A stretch of DNA of 64,000 bases from Paraburkholderia kirstenboschensis (GTDB lineage Bacteria > Pseudomonadota > Gammaproteobacteria > Burkholderiales > Burkholderiaceae). Below are positions 1-8,194 of the stretch, one piece after another. Below the pieces are notes generated by a model. That model was not told where the DNA came from and did not search any database. It saw nothing but the letters and a program-made list of their open reading frames with translations. Both the position numbers and the translations under genes were made by a program. The stretch lies in the NCBI RefSeq assembly GCF_904848585.1, contig NZ_CAJHCR010000005.1, positions 62,001-126,000 of the forward strand, read 5' to 3'. Each line of letters starts with the position of its first letter. Within the stretch, counting starts at the first letter, position 1.

Positions 1-969
1 TGCCGGCGTAGCCGCCAGTGTTTCGGGAGCGCCCGCATACGGGTTGAAATCGGCGGGAATGATGCCGAGCGCCTTTTGCCGCGCGATGCGCGCCGCCCGG
101 ACCACGTCGTAGCCGGCGTCGTATTTGCCGGCATACTTGTGCAGGTACGGTTCAGGCACCTGCAACGGCCAATGTGGCGACGTGTACGCCGCATACGCAA
201 AAAACGGCTTGCCGTCGCTCCTGTTCGAATCGATGTACGAGATCAGTCTTTGCGTATAGAAATCGGTCGAATAGAACACGGCCGGACTGCCGCCCGCGCC
301 GCCCGGTTGTCCCGGCTGACCGGGCTGAACGTACTGCCCGTCTTCGGTATAGTTCTTCGAGCCGGCGGGCTCGTGTGCGAAGTGATTCGTAGCCGCGCCG
401 CCGAGCAGCGCATAACTATGCTCGAAGCCCCATTGATCCGGCGTCTGTCCGCTGCCCGTCGCGCTGCCCGCAATGCCCGAGCCGATATGCCACTTGCCCG
501 CCATGTACGTGTGATAGCCGGCGTCCTTGAGCAGTTGTGCGACCGACAACGCGCGGTCGTTCAGATAGCCTTCGTAGCCGGGCAGACCTTTGCGTTCGTC
601 GGTCGGCACACCCATCGTGCCTTCGCCGACCAGGTGGTGGTCGGTGCCGGAAATCAGCATCGCTCGCGTGATCGCGCAGACGGTGCCTGTGTGATGGTTC
701 GTCAGAATGCGCCCGGATTGCACGAGCGCATCGAGATTCGGCGTGTCGATGTCGCCGCCGAACGCGTGAATATCCGAGTAGCCCAGATCGTCCGCCATGA
801 TGTACAGAATGTTCGGGCGCTTCGCGGCCACCGGCGTGGCAGCCGGCGGTGTTGGAGAAACCCCGCCGGAACACGATGCAAGCGCAACCACACTGGCAAC
901 TGCGGCACCGAGTGCCCGCAGCCTGGGAATGGTGGGGAACGCCGCCGGATGCGATCTCGAACTTTTCAT
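1..969 (-). CDS. Lipoprotein sulfatase (arylsulfatase family), C-terminus beyond window
   Basis: The reading frame opens at ATG 969 and stays open to base 1, so 323 residues are visible and the C-terminal part is missing. A lipoprotein signal ends in the lipobox LASC with Cys33. Residues 53-66 (NILYIMADDLGYSD) are the usual sulfatase metal-binding start, and MAGKWH at 156-161 is the second sulfatase signature. The residue converted to formylglycine would be Cys98 in CAITR. The family signature is C-x-P/A-x-R, so Ile100 in place of Pro/Ala is unusual. Sulfatases hydrolyse sulfate esters; this one would sit on a periplasmic membrane face. Frames on the opposite strand here are shadows. The substrate cannot be read from the sequence. 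Confidence 0.88.
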   Translation of the reverse strand, partial: MKSSRSHPAAFPTIPRLRALGAAVASVVALASCSGGVSPTPPAATPVAAKRPNILYIMADDLGYSDIHAFGGDIDTPNLDALVQSGRILTNHHTGTVCAITRAMLISGTDHHLVGEGTMGVPTDERKGLPGYEGYLNDRALSVAQLLKDAGYHTYMAGKWHIGSGIAGSATGSGQTPDQWGFEHSYALLGGAATNHFAHEPAGSKNYTEDGQYVQPGQPGQPGGAGGSPAVFYSTDFYTQRLISYIDSNRSDGKPFFAYAAYTSPHWPLQVPEPYLHKYAGKYDAGYDVVRAARIARQKALGIIPADFNPYAGAPETLAATPA

Positions 970-1127
970 CGTTGTATTGGCCGTGGTTGTCTGAGCGCGA
1001 GATGGTAGCAACCGGTAATTCGCCGTCCAACCAAGGTTTAGTGAAAAGCTAGAGAAGTTCTGTGCTAAAGGGGCGCTGTGTTTGTGGCTGTGCTGTTTGC
1101 GGCTGTGTTGTTTGCGGCTGTGGCGTA

Positions 1128-1559
1128 TCAGTGGTACGTAGTCGTGGACGACTGTAGCTTCGTCAGCACGCCGCGTCTGAACGCGAACCAGCCTTGCGAA
1201 CCTTGCATCACGACTTCGTCGCCTTGCCAGAACACGCGCTTGACCGTCATGCGCGCGCCAACGCGCTGCACAACTGGAGGACGGTGGCGGAAGTCGTATA
1301 GCACCGGGCCCGAATCGGTCTGCACGAGCGTGCGTCTGACCGCGTCATTTGCGTTGCCCACGTCGTCGAAATGCGTGAGCGTATTGGCGCCGAAGCGATC
1401 GAACACTTCGTTGTCGAGCATCGCCGTGAAATCATGCCCTGCGTGCACGAATTGCAGTTTGCCCAAGGGCGTATCGAGCGGGCCCGACTCGTTGCTTTGC
1501 GCATGAGCGCAAGTGGCGAAAGAGGTGGCTGCGAGCGCAGCAACTAGTAGTCGTCTCAT
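1128..1559 (-). CDS. Small secreted protein of unknown function
   Basis: About 143 residues from ATG 1559. An AAAGG ribosome site lies five bases upstream; a longer in-frame start ten codons earlier lacks one. The N-terminus MRRLLVAALAATSFATCAHA is a clear Sec signal peptide with an AHA cleavage site, so the protein is predicted to be periplasmic or secreted. The mature part has no cysteine pairs, membrane segments or enzyme motif that I recognise. It ends a short distance from the sulfatase gene on the same strand, but the 158-base gap makes an operon uncertain. I assign no function. Confidence 0.75.
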   Translation of the reverse strand: MRRLLVAALAATSFATCAHAQSNESGPLDTPLGKLQFVHAGHDFTAMLDNEVFDRFGANTLTHFDDVGNANDAVRRTLVQTDSGPVLYDFRHRPPVVQRVGARMTVKRVFWQGDEVVMQGSQGWFAFRRGVLTKLQSSTTTYH

Positions 1560-1616
1560 GTTGCCTTTGTCCAGAGTGCCAGCATTCATAGTCGGCCAAA
1601 ATGGCCAACCGCACTA

Positions 1617-2717
1617 TCACGGCTGCGGATGTTCAAGAAAGAATCGCAGCATTTCCGCGCTTGCGTCGGGACCCGCTGGATCCGTATAGCTACCCCGCGC
1701 ATTGCCGCCGGCCCATGCGTGAGGGGCACCGTGTATGGTCCACAGTTCTGCGTCGATACCGTCCGCTGAAACGAGCCGTGAGACGGTACAGGCACGTCCG
1801 CCGGCATCGGCCCGACGCTGTTCGCCCCCGTCATGCGGCCGCGCGGAAAAACCGTCGACGAGTTGAGCGGCATTGCGGATGCTCACCGTGGCGTCGGCGT
1901 CACCGTGAAAGACGATCACAGGCCGCTTCGGTAACGAGGCGGTATCGGGCGCGGCGCGCCGTGCCTGTACCGGACGCTTGCCGCCTTTCATCGCTGCGAG
2001 CGCGGACGGAAGATCGTGCGCGCATCGTGCCGGAAGACCTGAATGCACGCCGGCCGCCGCATAGAGTTCCGGATATGCGGCAATCATGATCGCCGCCATT
2101 GCGCCGCCGGCCGAGAGTCCCGCGACGTACACGCGCGCGGGATCGACGTTCTGCTCTGCAATGATTTCGCGCGTGATGCCGGCGATCAACGACGGCTCGC
2201 CGCGTTCGCAATGCTGGTCGCCAGGCTTGAACCAGTTCCAGCATTTCGACGGATTCGCCTGCTGCGGCTGCTCCGGATAAGCGACCAGAAATCGATGCCG
2301 CTCCGCAAGCGTGTTCATCTGTGTGCCCGCGGCGAAATCGTCGGCGTTCTGTGTGCAGCCGTGCAGCATTACGATCAACGGAAGCGGCTCGCCTTCGCTT
2401 GCCGCCGGCACGTACAGCCGATATTGCCGGCGACCGGCGGCGTTCGAATACGTGTGCGTGCTGAAGTGTCCGCGGTCCTGAATATCACCGCGGGCTTCTC
2501 GCGCATTGAACGTCTCCGCGTGCTTTGTCGCCGGCCGCTCGAAAGGAACGGTGAACGCTTCCGGCATGAAATGCGAGGGCGCTGTTCCATGCATAGGGCC
2601 ATCGGCGTTGCCGCCCAGCGCACGTTGTATTGCTTCAGTAGCTTCGGCGGGGCCACGCGTGCGCAGCAAGGTCATTGCTTCGCGCATCGAGGTCAAAAAA
2701 CCTTCATCGAGTTTCAT
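1617..2717 (-). CDS. PHB depolymerase family esterase
   Basis: About 366 residues from ATG 2717. The alpha/beta-hydrolase core has an oxyanion region LHGCTQN near residue 120, the nucleophile motif GLSAGG near residue 200, an acid in FHGDAD and a late His in HGAPHAW. This set matches the LpqC/PHB-depolymerase type 1 esterases, which cleave short-chain polyhydroxyalkanoates or similar esters such as acetylated polysaccharides. No clear Sec signal peptide is visible, so an intracellular role is possible. The RHH regulator gene lies 43 bases upstream on the same strand, so the two are probably cotranscribed. Confidence 0.85.
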   Translation of the reverse strand: MKLDEGFLTSMREAMTLLRTRGPAEATEAIQRALGGNADGPMHGTAPSHFMPEAFTVPFERPATKHAETFNAREARGDIQDRGHFSTHTYSNAAGRRQYRLYVPAASEGEPLPLIVMLHGCTQNADDFAAGTQMNTLAERHRFLVAYPEQPQQANPSKCWNWFKPGDQHCERGEPSLIAGITREIIAEQNVDPARVYVAGLSAGGAMAAIMIAAYPELYAAAGVHSGLPARCAHDLPSALAAMKGGKRPVQARRAAPDTASLPKRPVIVFHGDADATVSIRNAAQLVDGFSARPHDGGEQRRADAGGRACTVSRLVSADGIDAELWTIHGAPHAWAGGNARGSYTDPAGPDASAEMLRFFLEHPQP

Positions 2718-2760
2718 CGTGTTTGTCCGGTACAAGGGTTAAGTGTCGTCCGTCGGCCAG

Positions 2761-3195
2761 TTAGCGGATTCTGCTGGCGAGCGCCGTCTTGACAGCAGCG
2801 GATGCGTGAAACGCTCCGAGCACCACAACGCTGTCGATGGTCGCAAGCGCGAGTTCCGGGGTGACGTCGGCAGAAATGCTGGCCAGTCCGAGCACCTGGA
2901 TCGTGAGACGCTGATTCGCGGCACGAACTGCCTCGAGATCCTCTCGCGAGAAATGCTGTAGCCCGAGCACAAGCGCGCGGCGGCTCACAGTCTCCTGAAC
3001 AACGTGTGCGTGCAGCGCAAGCTGGTTGCGGATAGCCGTGCGAATCAGGTCGGTCCGGTTCGAATAGAAGCCCTCCTGCACCAGCAGGTCGATTTGCCCC
3101 AGGTCAACCGGGCCCAGGTTGATAGTGATTTTTTCCGACTCGCCGCCTTTCGGGCGACTTGCGGCGTTCGCTACGGGGTTTTCCATATTTTCCAT
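2761..3195 (-). CDS. Ribbon-helix-helix (CopG-like) transcriptional regulator
   Basis: 144 residues from ATG 3195; an alternative ATG three codons later is equally possible. Residues 22-60 (KITINLGPVDLGQIDLLVQEG and the helix that follows) have the pattern of a CopG/Arc ribbon-helix-helix DNA-binding domain, and the rest is a longer C-terminal extension. It precedes the PHB-depolymerase gene by 43 bases on the same strand. A perfect 8-base inverted repeat (3201-3220) sits just upstream of its start codon, so autorepression of this two-gene unit is the natural reading. The ligand or signal is not evident. Confidence 0.8.
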   Translation of the reverse strand: MENMENPVANAASRPKGGESEKITINLGPVDLGQIDLLVQEGFYSNRTDLIRTAIRNQLALHAHVVQETVSRRALVLGLQHFSREDLEAVRAANQRLTIQVLGLASISADVTPELALATIDSVVVLGAFHASAAVKTALASRIR

Positions 3196-3200
3196 CCGCT

Positions 3201-3220
3201 AACCATCCAATGGGATGGTT
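3201..3220. promoter_or_regulatory. Perfect inverted repeat before the RHH regulator
   Basis: AACCATCC-AATG-GGATGGTT: 8-base arms with no mismatch and a 4-base spacer. It ends six bases before the regulator's start codon and overlaps its ribosome-binding region. The position fits an autoregulatory operator for the RHH protein; binding is inferred. Confidence 0.55.
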
Positions 3221-3400
3221 ATAGGCTTATTTTGGGTGCGTTGCAACATCAAATTTTGGGGCCATTACGAATGCGGGCTGTTGGGAAACGGTGTGATGGC
3301 GTGCGATGACGGAGTTTGCGGGAGCGAACCCGTCAGCATCTAGGCTTGCGCAGCAGGCGTTTGTGACTCAGATTATTAGAACTCCGTACTATTTCGGACG

Positions 3401-3421
3401 TAAAAAAGCCCGCTGCGGGCC
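3401..3421 (-). terminator. Rho-independent terminator of the TetR gene
   Basis: On the minus strand, stem GCCCG-CAG-CGGGC (3409-3421) is followed by six T residues (3408-3403). It lies 22 bases after the stop of the TetR gene, which is transcribed towards it. The stem is only 5 bp but the T-run is clean. Confidence 0.65.
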
Positions 3422-3442
3422 GAGATGCTTCTCCGTTCAGGT

Positions 3443-4051
3443 TCAGGACTTGCCGGAGACTGCAGTAGCGCCGGTAGGCCACGTCGAAAGCGCCTGCTCG
3501 GCAACGGCCTGCAGCATGTCGTGACCGAAGCCGGCCTTGGCTTGAACAGCCATGCCGTGCGCGACGGCGCACACGTACGCGGCAAGCGCGGCGCAGTTGG
3601 CCGTTTGCGGCAGATCGCCCTCCTGCTGCGCCCGTTCGAAGCGCTCGCGCAACGACGCCTCCCCGTTCGCACGCGCCTCGACGACGGCGCGCCGGACCGG
3701 CTCCGCATCGTCCGAGCCTGCCAATGCGCCGTGCACGCCTAGACATCCCTTGCGATCCGGGTAACGGGTATTGAGCTCGGCAGTACCGCGGAGGATGTGC
3801 GCGGCCACGTCGCGCGAAGTAGGTTGATTCAGCGCCGCCGGGAAAAAATCCAGGTATTGCTCGTAATAACGCTCCAGCGCGCGGCGAAACAGTTCTTCCT
3901 TGTTGCCAAACGCCGAATAGAGCGCAGGACGTTCGACGCCTGTAGCCTGCGTCAGGTCGGCGTATGACGCGCCTTCATAGCCCTTACGCCAGAACACGCA
4001 CAGCGCCGCGTCCAACGCCTCGTCCACATCGAATTCGCGGTGACGTCCCAT
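3443..4051 (-). CDS. TetR/AcrR family transcriptional repressor
   Basis: 202 residues. The N-terminal helix-turn-helix is typical: FDVDEALDAALCVFWRKGYEGASYADLTQATGV, then LYSAFGNKEELF near residues 45-57. The C-terminal half has the mostly helical composition of a TetR ligand-binding domain, with DRKGCLGV at about residues 98-105 as in the common TetR_C subfamily. The gene is divergent from an SDR gene (start 4208) across a 156-base region with inverted repeats, so it most likely represses that gene and itself. Confidence 0.88.
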   Translation of the reverse strand: MGRHREFDVDEALDAALCVFWRKGYEGASYADLTQATGVERPALYSAFGNKEELFRRALERYYEQYLDFFPAALNQPTSRDVAAHILRGTAELNTRYPDRKGCLGVHGALAGSDDAEPVRRAVVEARANGEASLRERFERAQQEGDLPQTANCAALAAYVCAVAHGMAVQAKAGFGHDMLQAVAEQALSTWPTGATAVSGKS

Positions 4052-4113
4052 CAGTTTGCCTGCCTCGTCTTTTTCATAACGATCGATATTAAACCGGTTG
4101 ACAGCCCGCGTCC

Positions 4114-4148
4114 AATAACATAACGTTTATTACGATAACGGTCGTTAC
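4114..4148. promoter_or_regulatory. Inverted repeats in the TetR/SDR divergent promoter
   Basis: Two short dyads lie between the divergent genes: AATAA-N8-TTATT (4114-4131) and TAACG-GT-CGTTA (4136-4147). They occupy the AT-richer centre of the intergenic region, where a TetR operator would be expected. The arms are only 5 bp, so the assignment is tentative. Confidence 0.4.
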
Positions 4149-4207
4149 GGAAACGCAACCATTCCCGGAAGCGTGCGCGTCCGGTCAAAACCAGAGAGGT
4201 TTTTCTC

Positions 4208-4966
4208 GTGCAGAAACCATTGCAGGGCAAGGTCGCCCTCGTTACAGGAGGCTCGCGCGGCCTCGGTGCGGCTACGGCGCACGCGCTGGCCGACCAGGGT
4301 GCGGACGTGGCGATCACCTACATCGCGTCAGCCGAAAAGGCGGACGCTGTGACCGATAAGCTGAGGGCAAAAGGTGTGCGGGCTCTCGCGATCCAGAGCG
4401 ATCAGGCCGACACGGCCGCCGCAAAACCGCTGGTCGACAAGGTGGTAGCCCACTTCGGCAAGCTCGACATCCTCGTCAATAACGCGGCGGTTGCCGTGCA
4501 GGGCAAGACGGTCGACGACCCCGATCTCGACACGGTCAACCTGGACCGGCAGTGGCAGATCAACGTCATGGGCACGGTAGCGACCACGCGCGCGGCAGCA
4601 CAGGTGCTGTCGGACGGCGGCCGGATCATCTTCATAGGCTCCCTTCTCGGCACTCACGTGCCGTTCACGGGTGCCGCCGACTACGCCGGCACCAAGGCAG
4701 CCCTGATCGGCTATGCAAAGGGTGTTGCCCGCGATCTCGGCGCGCGGAACATCACCGCCAACGTCATTCAGCCCGGCGTCATGCCGACCGATATGGCGAC
4801 ACACGTGCTGGGCGACGGCGTGCCCGACGCGCTCCTCGACCTTCACCCTATTCGCCGTATAGCGACGCTCGAAGAAGTGTCGGCCGTTGCCTGTTTCCTG
4901 GCCGGGCCGAACGGCGGATACATCACCGGCGACGTAATTAGCGTGGCCGGCGGCCTGAGCATCTGA
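4208..4966 (+). CDS. SDR family oxidoreductase (3-oxoacyl-ACP reductase-like)
   Basis: 252 residues from GTG 4208, with AGAGAGG about nine bases upstream. It is a classical short-chain dehydrogenase: NAD(P) motif TGGSRGLG near residue 14, NNAA near 90, catalytic Ser in FIGSLLG, Tyr-Lys in YAGTK, and the C-terminal GGYITGDVISVAGG typical of FabG-like enzymes. It reduces or oxidises a small carbonyl/alcohol with NAD(P)H. Divergent TetR control points to an inducible detoxification role, as with other TetR-SDR pairs. The substrate cannot be predicted. Confidence 0.88.
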   Translation: MQKPLQGKVALVTGGSRGLGAATAHALADQGADVAITYIASAEKADAVTDKLRAKGVRALAIQSDQADTAAAKPLVDKVVAHFGKLDILVNNAAVAVQGKTVDDPDLDTVNLDRQWQINVMGTVATTRAAAQVLSDGGRIIFIGSLLGTHVPFTGAADYAGTKAALIGYAKGVARDLGARNITANVIQPGVMPTDMATHVLGDGVPDALLDLHPIRRIATLEEVSAVACFLAGPNGGYITGDVISVAGGLSI

Positions 4967-5163
4967 TGACGCTTGACGGGGCAGCCGCGAGCGCCTGCCC
5001 GATTTTTTGACTTGTCCTGCCCGGCGTCGCAGCGCTGGGCAAGGACGCCATCGTGATCTTCGACCGTGCTCATGTAATGCAGTGCGGCAGCCGGCATCGG
5101 TACCTCGGGAATCGGGCCGTAGAAGATCCAAACTCTTAATAGAAGCGCAACTCAAGGAAAAAA

Positions 5164-6135
5164 ATGACAGCAAAATTTGGTGCAAAGTCGACCGCCGATG
5201 ACGTGCTTTCCGGCGTCGATCTCAAGGGAAAGCGGTTTCTCGTCACAGGTGCATCATCGGGCATTGGTCTCGAAACCGCCCGCTCACTAAGTGCTCATGG
5301 CGCTATCGTGGTCGGCGCGGTCAGAGACCTGGCCAAAGCCGAGCGGGCCATTGCACCGGTCCGCGATGCCGCGCGCGAAGCAGGCGGCAGCCTCGCGTTG
5401 ATCGAACTCGATCTCGCTTCTTTGCAGAGCGTTCGTGCCTGTGCGGACAAGTTGCTGGCTGACGGCCAGCCGTTCGATGCGATCATCGCCAACGCCGGCA
5501 TCATGGCACCTCCGTTCGGTCGGACGGTCGATGGCTTCGAACTTCAATTCGGCACGAACCATCTCGGCCACTTTGCTTTGATCAACCGCATTGAACCGCT
5601 GCTTGCCGATAACGGGCGCCTGGTGATGTTGTCGTCGCAAGCGCATCGCGTCGCCGATATCGACATTGATGATCCGAACTTCGCGCACCAGACATATGAC
5701 CCGTTTGTCGCGTATGGCCGATCGAAGACGGCCAACTCTCTCTTTGCAGTGGAGTTCGACAGGCGGCATGCCGGTCGCGGTGTGCGCGCTGCGTCGGTGA
5801 TGCCGGGCAATAGTCTCACTGATCTCCCACGTCATTTCTCGCAGGAAGAGTTGCAGGGTCTCTTCGAGACCGTGGGCAAAGCGCGCGCCGAAGCGGGTCT
5901 GCCTCCTGCGGAGCTCAAAGAAATTGGGCAGGCAGCGGCTACGTCGGTTTGGGCGGCAGTCGTGGCTGACCAAGCCGGGATCGGCGGGCAGTACCTCGAA
6001 GATTGCGCGGTCGCGCCGGTCAACGACACGCCCAATCCATTTTCCGACGGCGTGAGGTCGTATGCACTCGACGCCGGCAAGGCGGAGCAGCTTTGGGCGA
6101 AAAGCAAGGCATTGATAGACGCCGTGTTTCGGTGA
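5164..6135 (+). CDS. SDR family oxidoreductase (retinol dehydrogenase-like)
   Basis: 323 residues from ATG 5164, with AAGGAA just upstream. The cofactor motif TGASSGIG lies near residue 29, NAG in IIANAGIMAP near residue 110, the catalytic Ser in VMLSSQAHR, and the Tyr-Lys pair in YGRSK. The length and the NHLGHFAL motif fit the longer WWOX/retinol-dehydrogenase-like SDR branch rather than FabG. It follows the first SDR by 197 bases on the same strand, so it may or may not share its promoter. The physiological substrate is unknown. Confidence 0.85.
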   Translation: MTAKFGAKSTADDVLSGVDLKGKRFLVTGASSGIGLETARSLSAHGAIVVGAVRDLAKAERAIAPVRDAAREAGGSLALIELDLASLQSVRACADKLLADGQPFDAIIANAGIMAPPFGRTVDGFELQFGTNHLGHFALINRIEPLLADNGRLVMLSSQAHRVADIDIDDPNFAHQTYDPFVAYGRSKTANSLFAVEFDRRHAGRGVRAASVMPGNSLTDLPRHFSQEELQGLFETVGKARAEAGLPPAELKEIGQAAATSVWAAVVADQAGIGGQYLEDCAVAPVNDTPNPFSDGVRSYALDAGKAEQLWAKSKALIDAVFR

Positions 6136-6403
6136 TTCCAGGTATTTGATCTGTTTCGTCGCTGCCATCACGTAGAACGCGCAATCACCCTCCGCGACTG
6201 ACATGATCGACTGGCGCGACATGCACGTGCAACGGCGCCTTGAGCATGTCGGCGTTGCCGTGCAAGCCGTGTCGGCGCCGGGGCGCCGCCAAGGACGCGC
6301 CCTATTAGCTGCCACACACTCGCACCCGGCCAGATCAAAGCAGCGTGCACTGTTCAATCTCCCCCGCCACGCCAAGATTTTCGTAGATCAGGAAGGAGGC
6401 GCC
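6136..6403. other. Intergenic stretch, no intact gene
   Basis: Nothing complete is seen. On the minus strand about 39 codons (roughly 6182-6305) end in a plausible-looking run (HGNADMLKAPLHVHVAPVDH), but stop codons interrupt it upstream and it matches nothing I recognise. Together with the truncated methyltransferase that follows, this suggests a degraded or rearranged patch. Confidence 0.4.
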
Positions 6404-6649
6404 ATGGGGAGCTTTGGTACCGGCACTCGCTTCGGCGGCTCGATCGCCGAGCTCTACGACAGTCATCTTGTTCCGCTTATCTTCGAGCCCTACGCTGCCG
6501 ATCTCGCGAGGAGAGTGGCTGCGCAGCAACCGTCACGCGTGCCGGAGACTTCACAAGCTATCCAAAAACCCGAGCCCACGCAGCCCGGATGCGCCGCCCG
6601 CGATCTTCGAAGAGATATGAGCCGGCCAGCGCGAATAGACCCGAAATGA
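6404..6649 (+). pseudogene. Truncated class I SAM methyltransferase N-terminus
   Basis: A strong ribosome site (GGAAGGAGG, ending five bases before ATG 6404) introduces MGSFGTGTRFGGSIAELYD, continuing HLVPLIFEPYAADLARRVA. This is the usual N-terminal opening of a family of about 270-residue SAM-dependent methyltransferases. After residue 39 the similarity stops. The frame then runs as Pro/Arg-rich sequence antisense to the next gene (6558-6959) and stops at 6649. No SAM-binding motif remains. I read this as a gene beheaded by a deletion or rearrangement; a genuine short peptide is less likely. Confidence 0.5.
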
Positions 6650-6959
6650 TGCCCGTCAACACGTGCTCGACGACCGGGATGCGGTAGTGACTCGTATGCG
6701 AATAGGCATCGCCTAACGCTGTCAGGCAGCCGACGACCAGTGCATTGCCGTATCGGTGCGCATAGAGCTTCCTCGCCGGTGTGAAAGTCAGCAGTACGGC
6801 CAGCACGCCGGTGAACAGTCCCGTCTGCAGTGCAATCGCCCAATGCCCAAGGCTGAACAGATTGCCCCAACTTCCGGGCATGCACGTCATGCATGCGCTG
6901 GTCGGCTGCCAGAAACGCCGGGCAAAGAGCCTGATTCGGTGCTTCCATTCGACTAACAT
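6558..6959 (-). CDS. Small membrane protein of unknown function
   Basis: 133 residues with three probable membrane segments: roughly residues 37-58 (HWAIALQTGLFTGVLAVLLTF), 72-88 (weaker) and 100-118 (HVLTGIISGLFALAGSYLF). The ends are basic (RGRRIRAAW at the C-terminus). It resembles small uncharacterised inner-membrane proteins found in Burkholderia, and I know of no function. Its 3' end overlaps, antisense, the tail of the broken methyltransferase, so the break point lies beside or inside its original terminator. Confidence 0.65.
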   Translation of the reverse strand: MLVEWKHRIRLFARRFWQPTSACMTCMPGSWGNLFSLGHWAIALQTGLFTGVLAVLLTFTPARKLYAHRYGNALVVGCLTALGDAYSHTSHYRIPVVEHVLTGIISGLFALAGSYLFEDRGRRIRAAWARVFG

Positions 6960-7294
6960 GATGTGTTTCCGATCGATGCCCCGTCGTGGACGCTAGCTGC
7001 GTATCATCGGCACTCTCTTCACACGTTTGGTCCCGCCGATTCGCCGGTTGAGCAGCGGGCCGCGTACCCCTTGTGGCGAACCGCTTGCCTGCCGTCGAAC
7101 TCACACATTAACGAAAATACGGTCGAAAGAATATGCCGGGAGACGCGGGTTCGATGGCGCACGCGTGTTCATCACATAACGATATGCGCTGTGCGACCGG
7201 TTCACTGATGCGTTGCGCGACTGCGCGCTTTTCGACCGTTCGGCCGCCGCGCCCCGTCACCCGCTGCCTGCTCCGACCACTCCGACTACTCCGA
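6960..7294. other. Intergenic region, no gene seen
   Basis: 335 bases between a leftward gene's start and another leftward gene's stop. Open frames here read as Arg/Cys-rich shadows. Near 7266-7301 there is a short degenerate repeat of CTCCGACTA. No hairpin-plus-T terminator is evident. Confidence 0.4.
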
Positions 7295-8167
7295 CTACTG
7301 GCTCAAGCCAAGCATCTCGTGCACCGCGTCACGATAGGTCCGCAACGGCCGCCCCAGCATCTTCGTGAGAACATTCACTGCATCGTCACCGGGACGCATG
7401 CCATGGCTCTGGATACCGGCCATCATCAGGCGCATGTCGTAGGCCAGCCAGTCCGGCCCATGCGCCGCCAGTTGCTGCTCGAAACCATCCAGGTCGTCGC
7501 CCGCGTAGCGGATTTCGCGCTGCAGCGCTTCGCTCCAGATGCGCGCGACGGACTCGCCGGTCAACGCCTCGGGGCCGACCACGTCGAGCGTACGGCCGGG
7601 CAATGCATTGGGTGCCCGGTGCCGTGCCAGCAGTTCGGCCGCTGCAACGTCGGCAATGTCCCGCACGTCGACCATGTTCACGCCAGCCTGGCCGATAGGC
7701 ATCGGATAAATGCCGTAGCTCTCGACGACGGATTTGATCCGTTCGTCGTTCTGGATAAAGTAGGCCGGCCGCAGGATGGTCGCAGGCATCTCGAGGCTTT
7801 CGATCATCCGCTCGACGGTGTGCTTGCCTGTGAAGTGTGGCACGTTGGTATAGAGGTCGGCGTGGATTACCGACAGATAGACGATGCGCTCGATACCCGC
7901 ATCTCGCGCCAGATTCAACGTGACCAGTGCCTGGGTGACTTCATCCGGGACAACCGCGTTGAGCAGAAACAGCGTGCGCACCGAAGACAAGGCCGCGCGC
8001 ATCGAGCTCGCACTGCTCATGTCCCCGACTACTTCCGTCACGCCCGAGGGAAGCGCCGTTTTACCCGGCGCTCGAACCAGCGCTTTCACTTCGACGCCGC
8101 GGGAAGCGAGGCGCTGGACGATCTGCATACCTACGGTGCCAGATGCACCGGTAACAAGAATGCTCAT
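7295..8167 (-). CDS. NmrA-like NAD(P)-binding protein
   Basis: About 290 residues from ATG 8167. MSILVTGASGTVG is the N-terminal Rossmann motif, and the rest follows the NmrA/QOR2-like pattern: VVGDMSS, LRPAYFIQN, VDVRDIADVAA and a C-terminal VVGPEALTG. There is no catalytic Tyr-x3-Lys, as in NmrA-type redox sensors and atypical SDR reductases. The start lies 27 bases after the stop of the quinone-oxidoreductase gene, so the two form an operon that is divergent from a LysR gene. A role in quinone or electrophile detoxification is plausible. Confidence 0.83.
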   Translation of the reverse strand: MSILVTGASGTVGMQIVQRLASRGVEVKALVRAPGKTALPSGVTEVVGDMSSASSMRAALSSVRTLFLLNAVVPDEVTQALVTLNLARDAGIERIVYLSVIHADLYTNVPHFTGKHTVERMIESLEMPATILRPAYFIQNDERIKSVVESYGIYPMPIGQAGVNMVDVRDIADVAAAELLARHRAPNALPGRTLDVVGPEALTGESVARIWSEALQREIRYAGDDLDGFEQQLAAHGPDWLAYDMRLMMAGIQSHGMRPGDDAVNVLTKMLGRPLRTYRDAVHEMLGLSQ

Positions 8168-8194
8168 GGTTTGCTCCATTTCTGGAAAGTCGAT

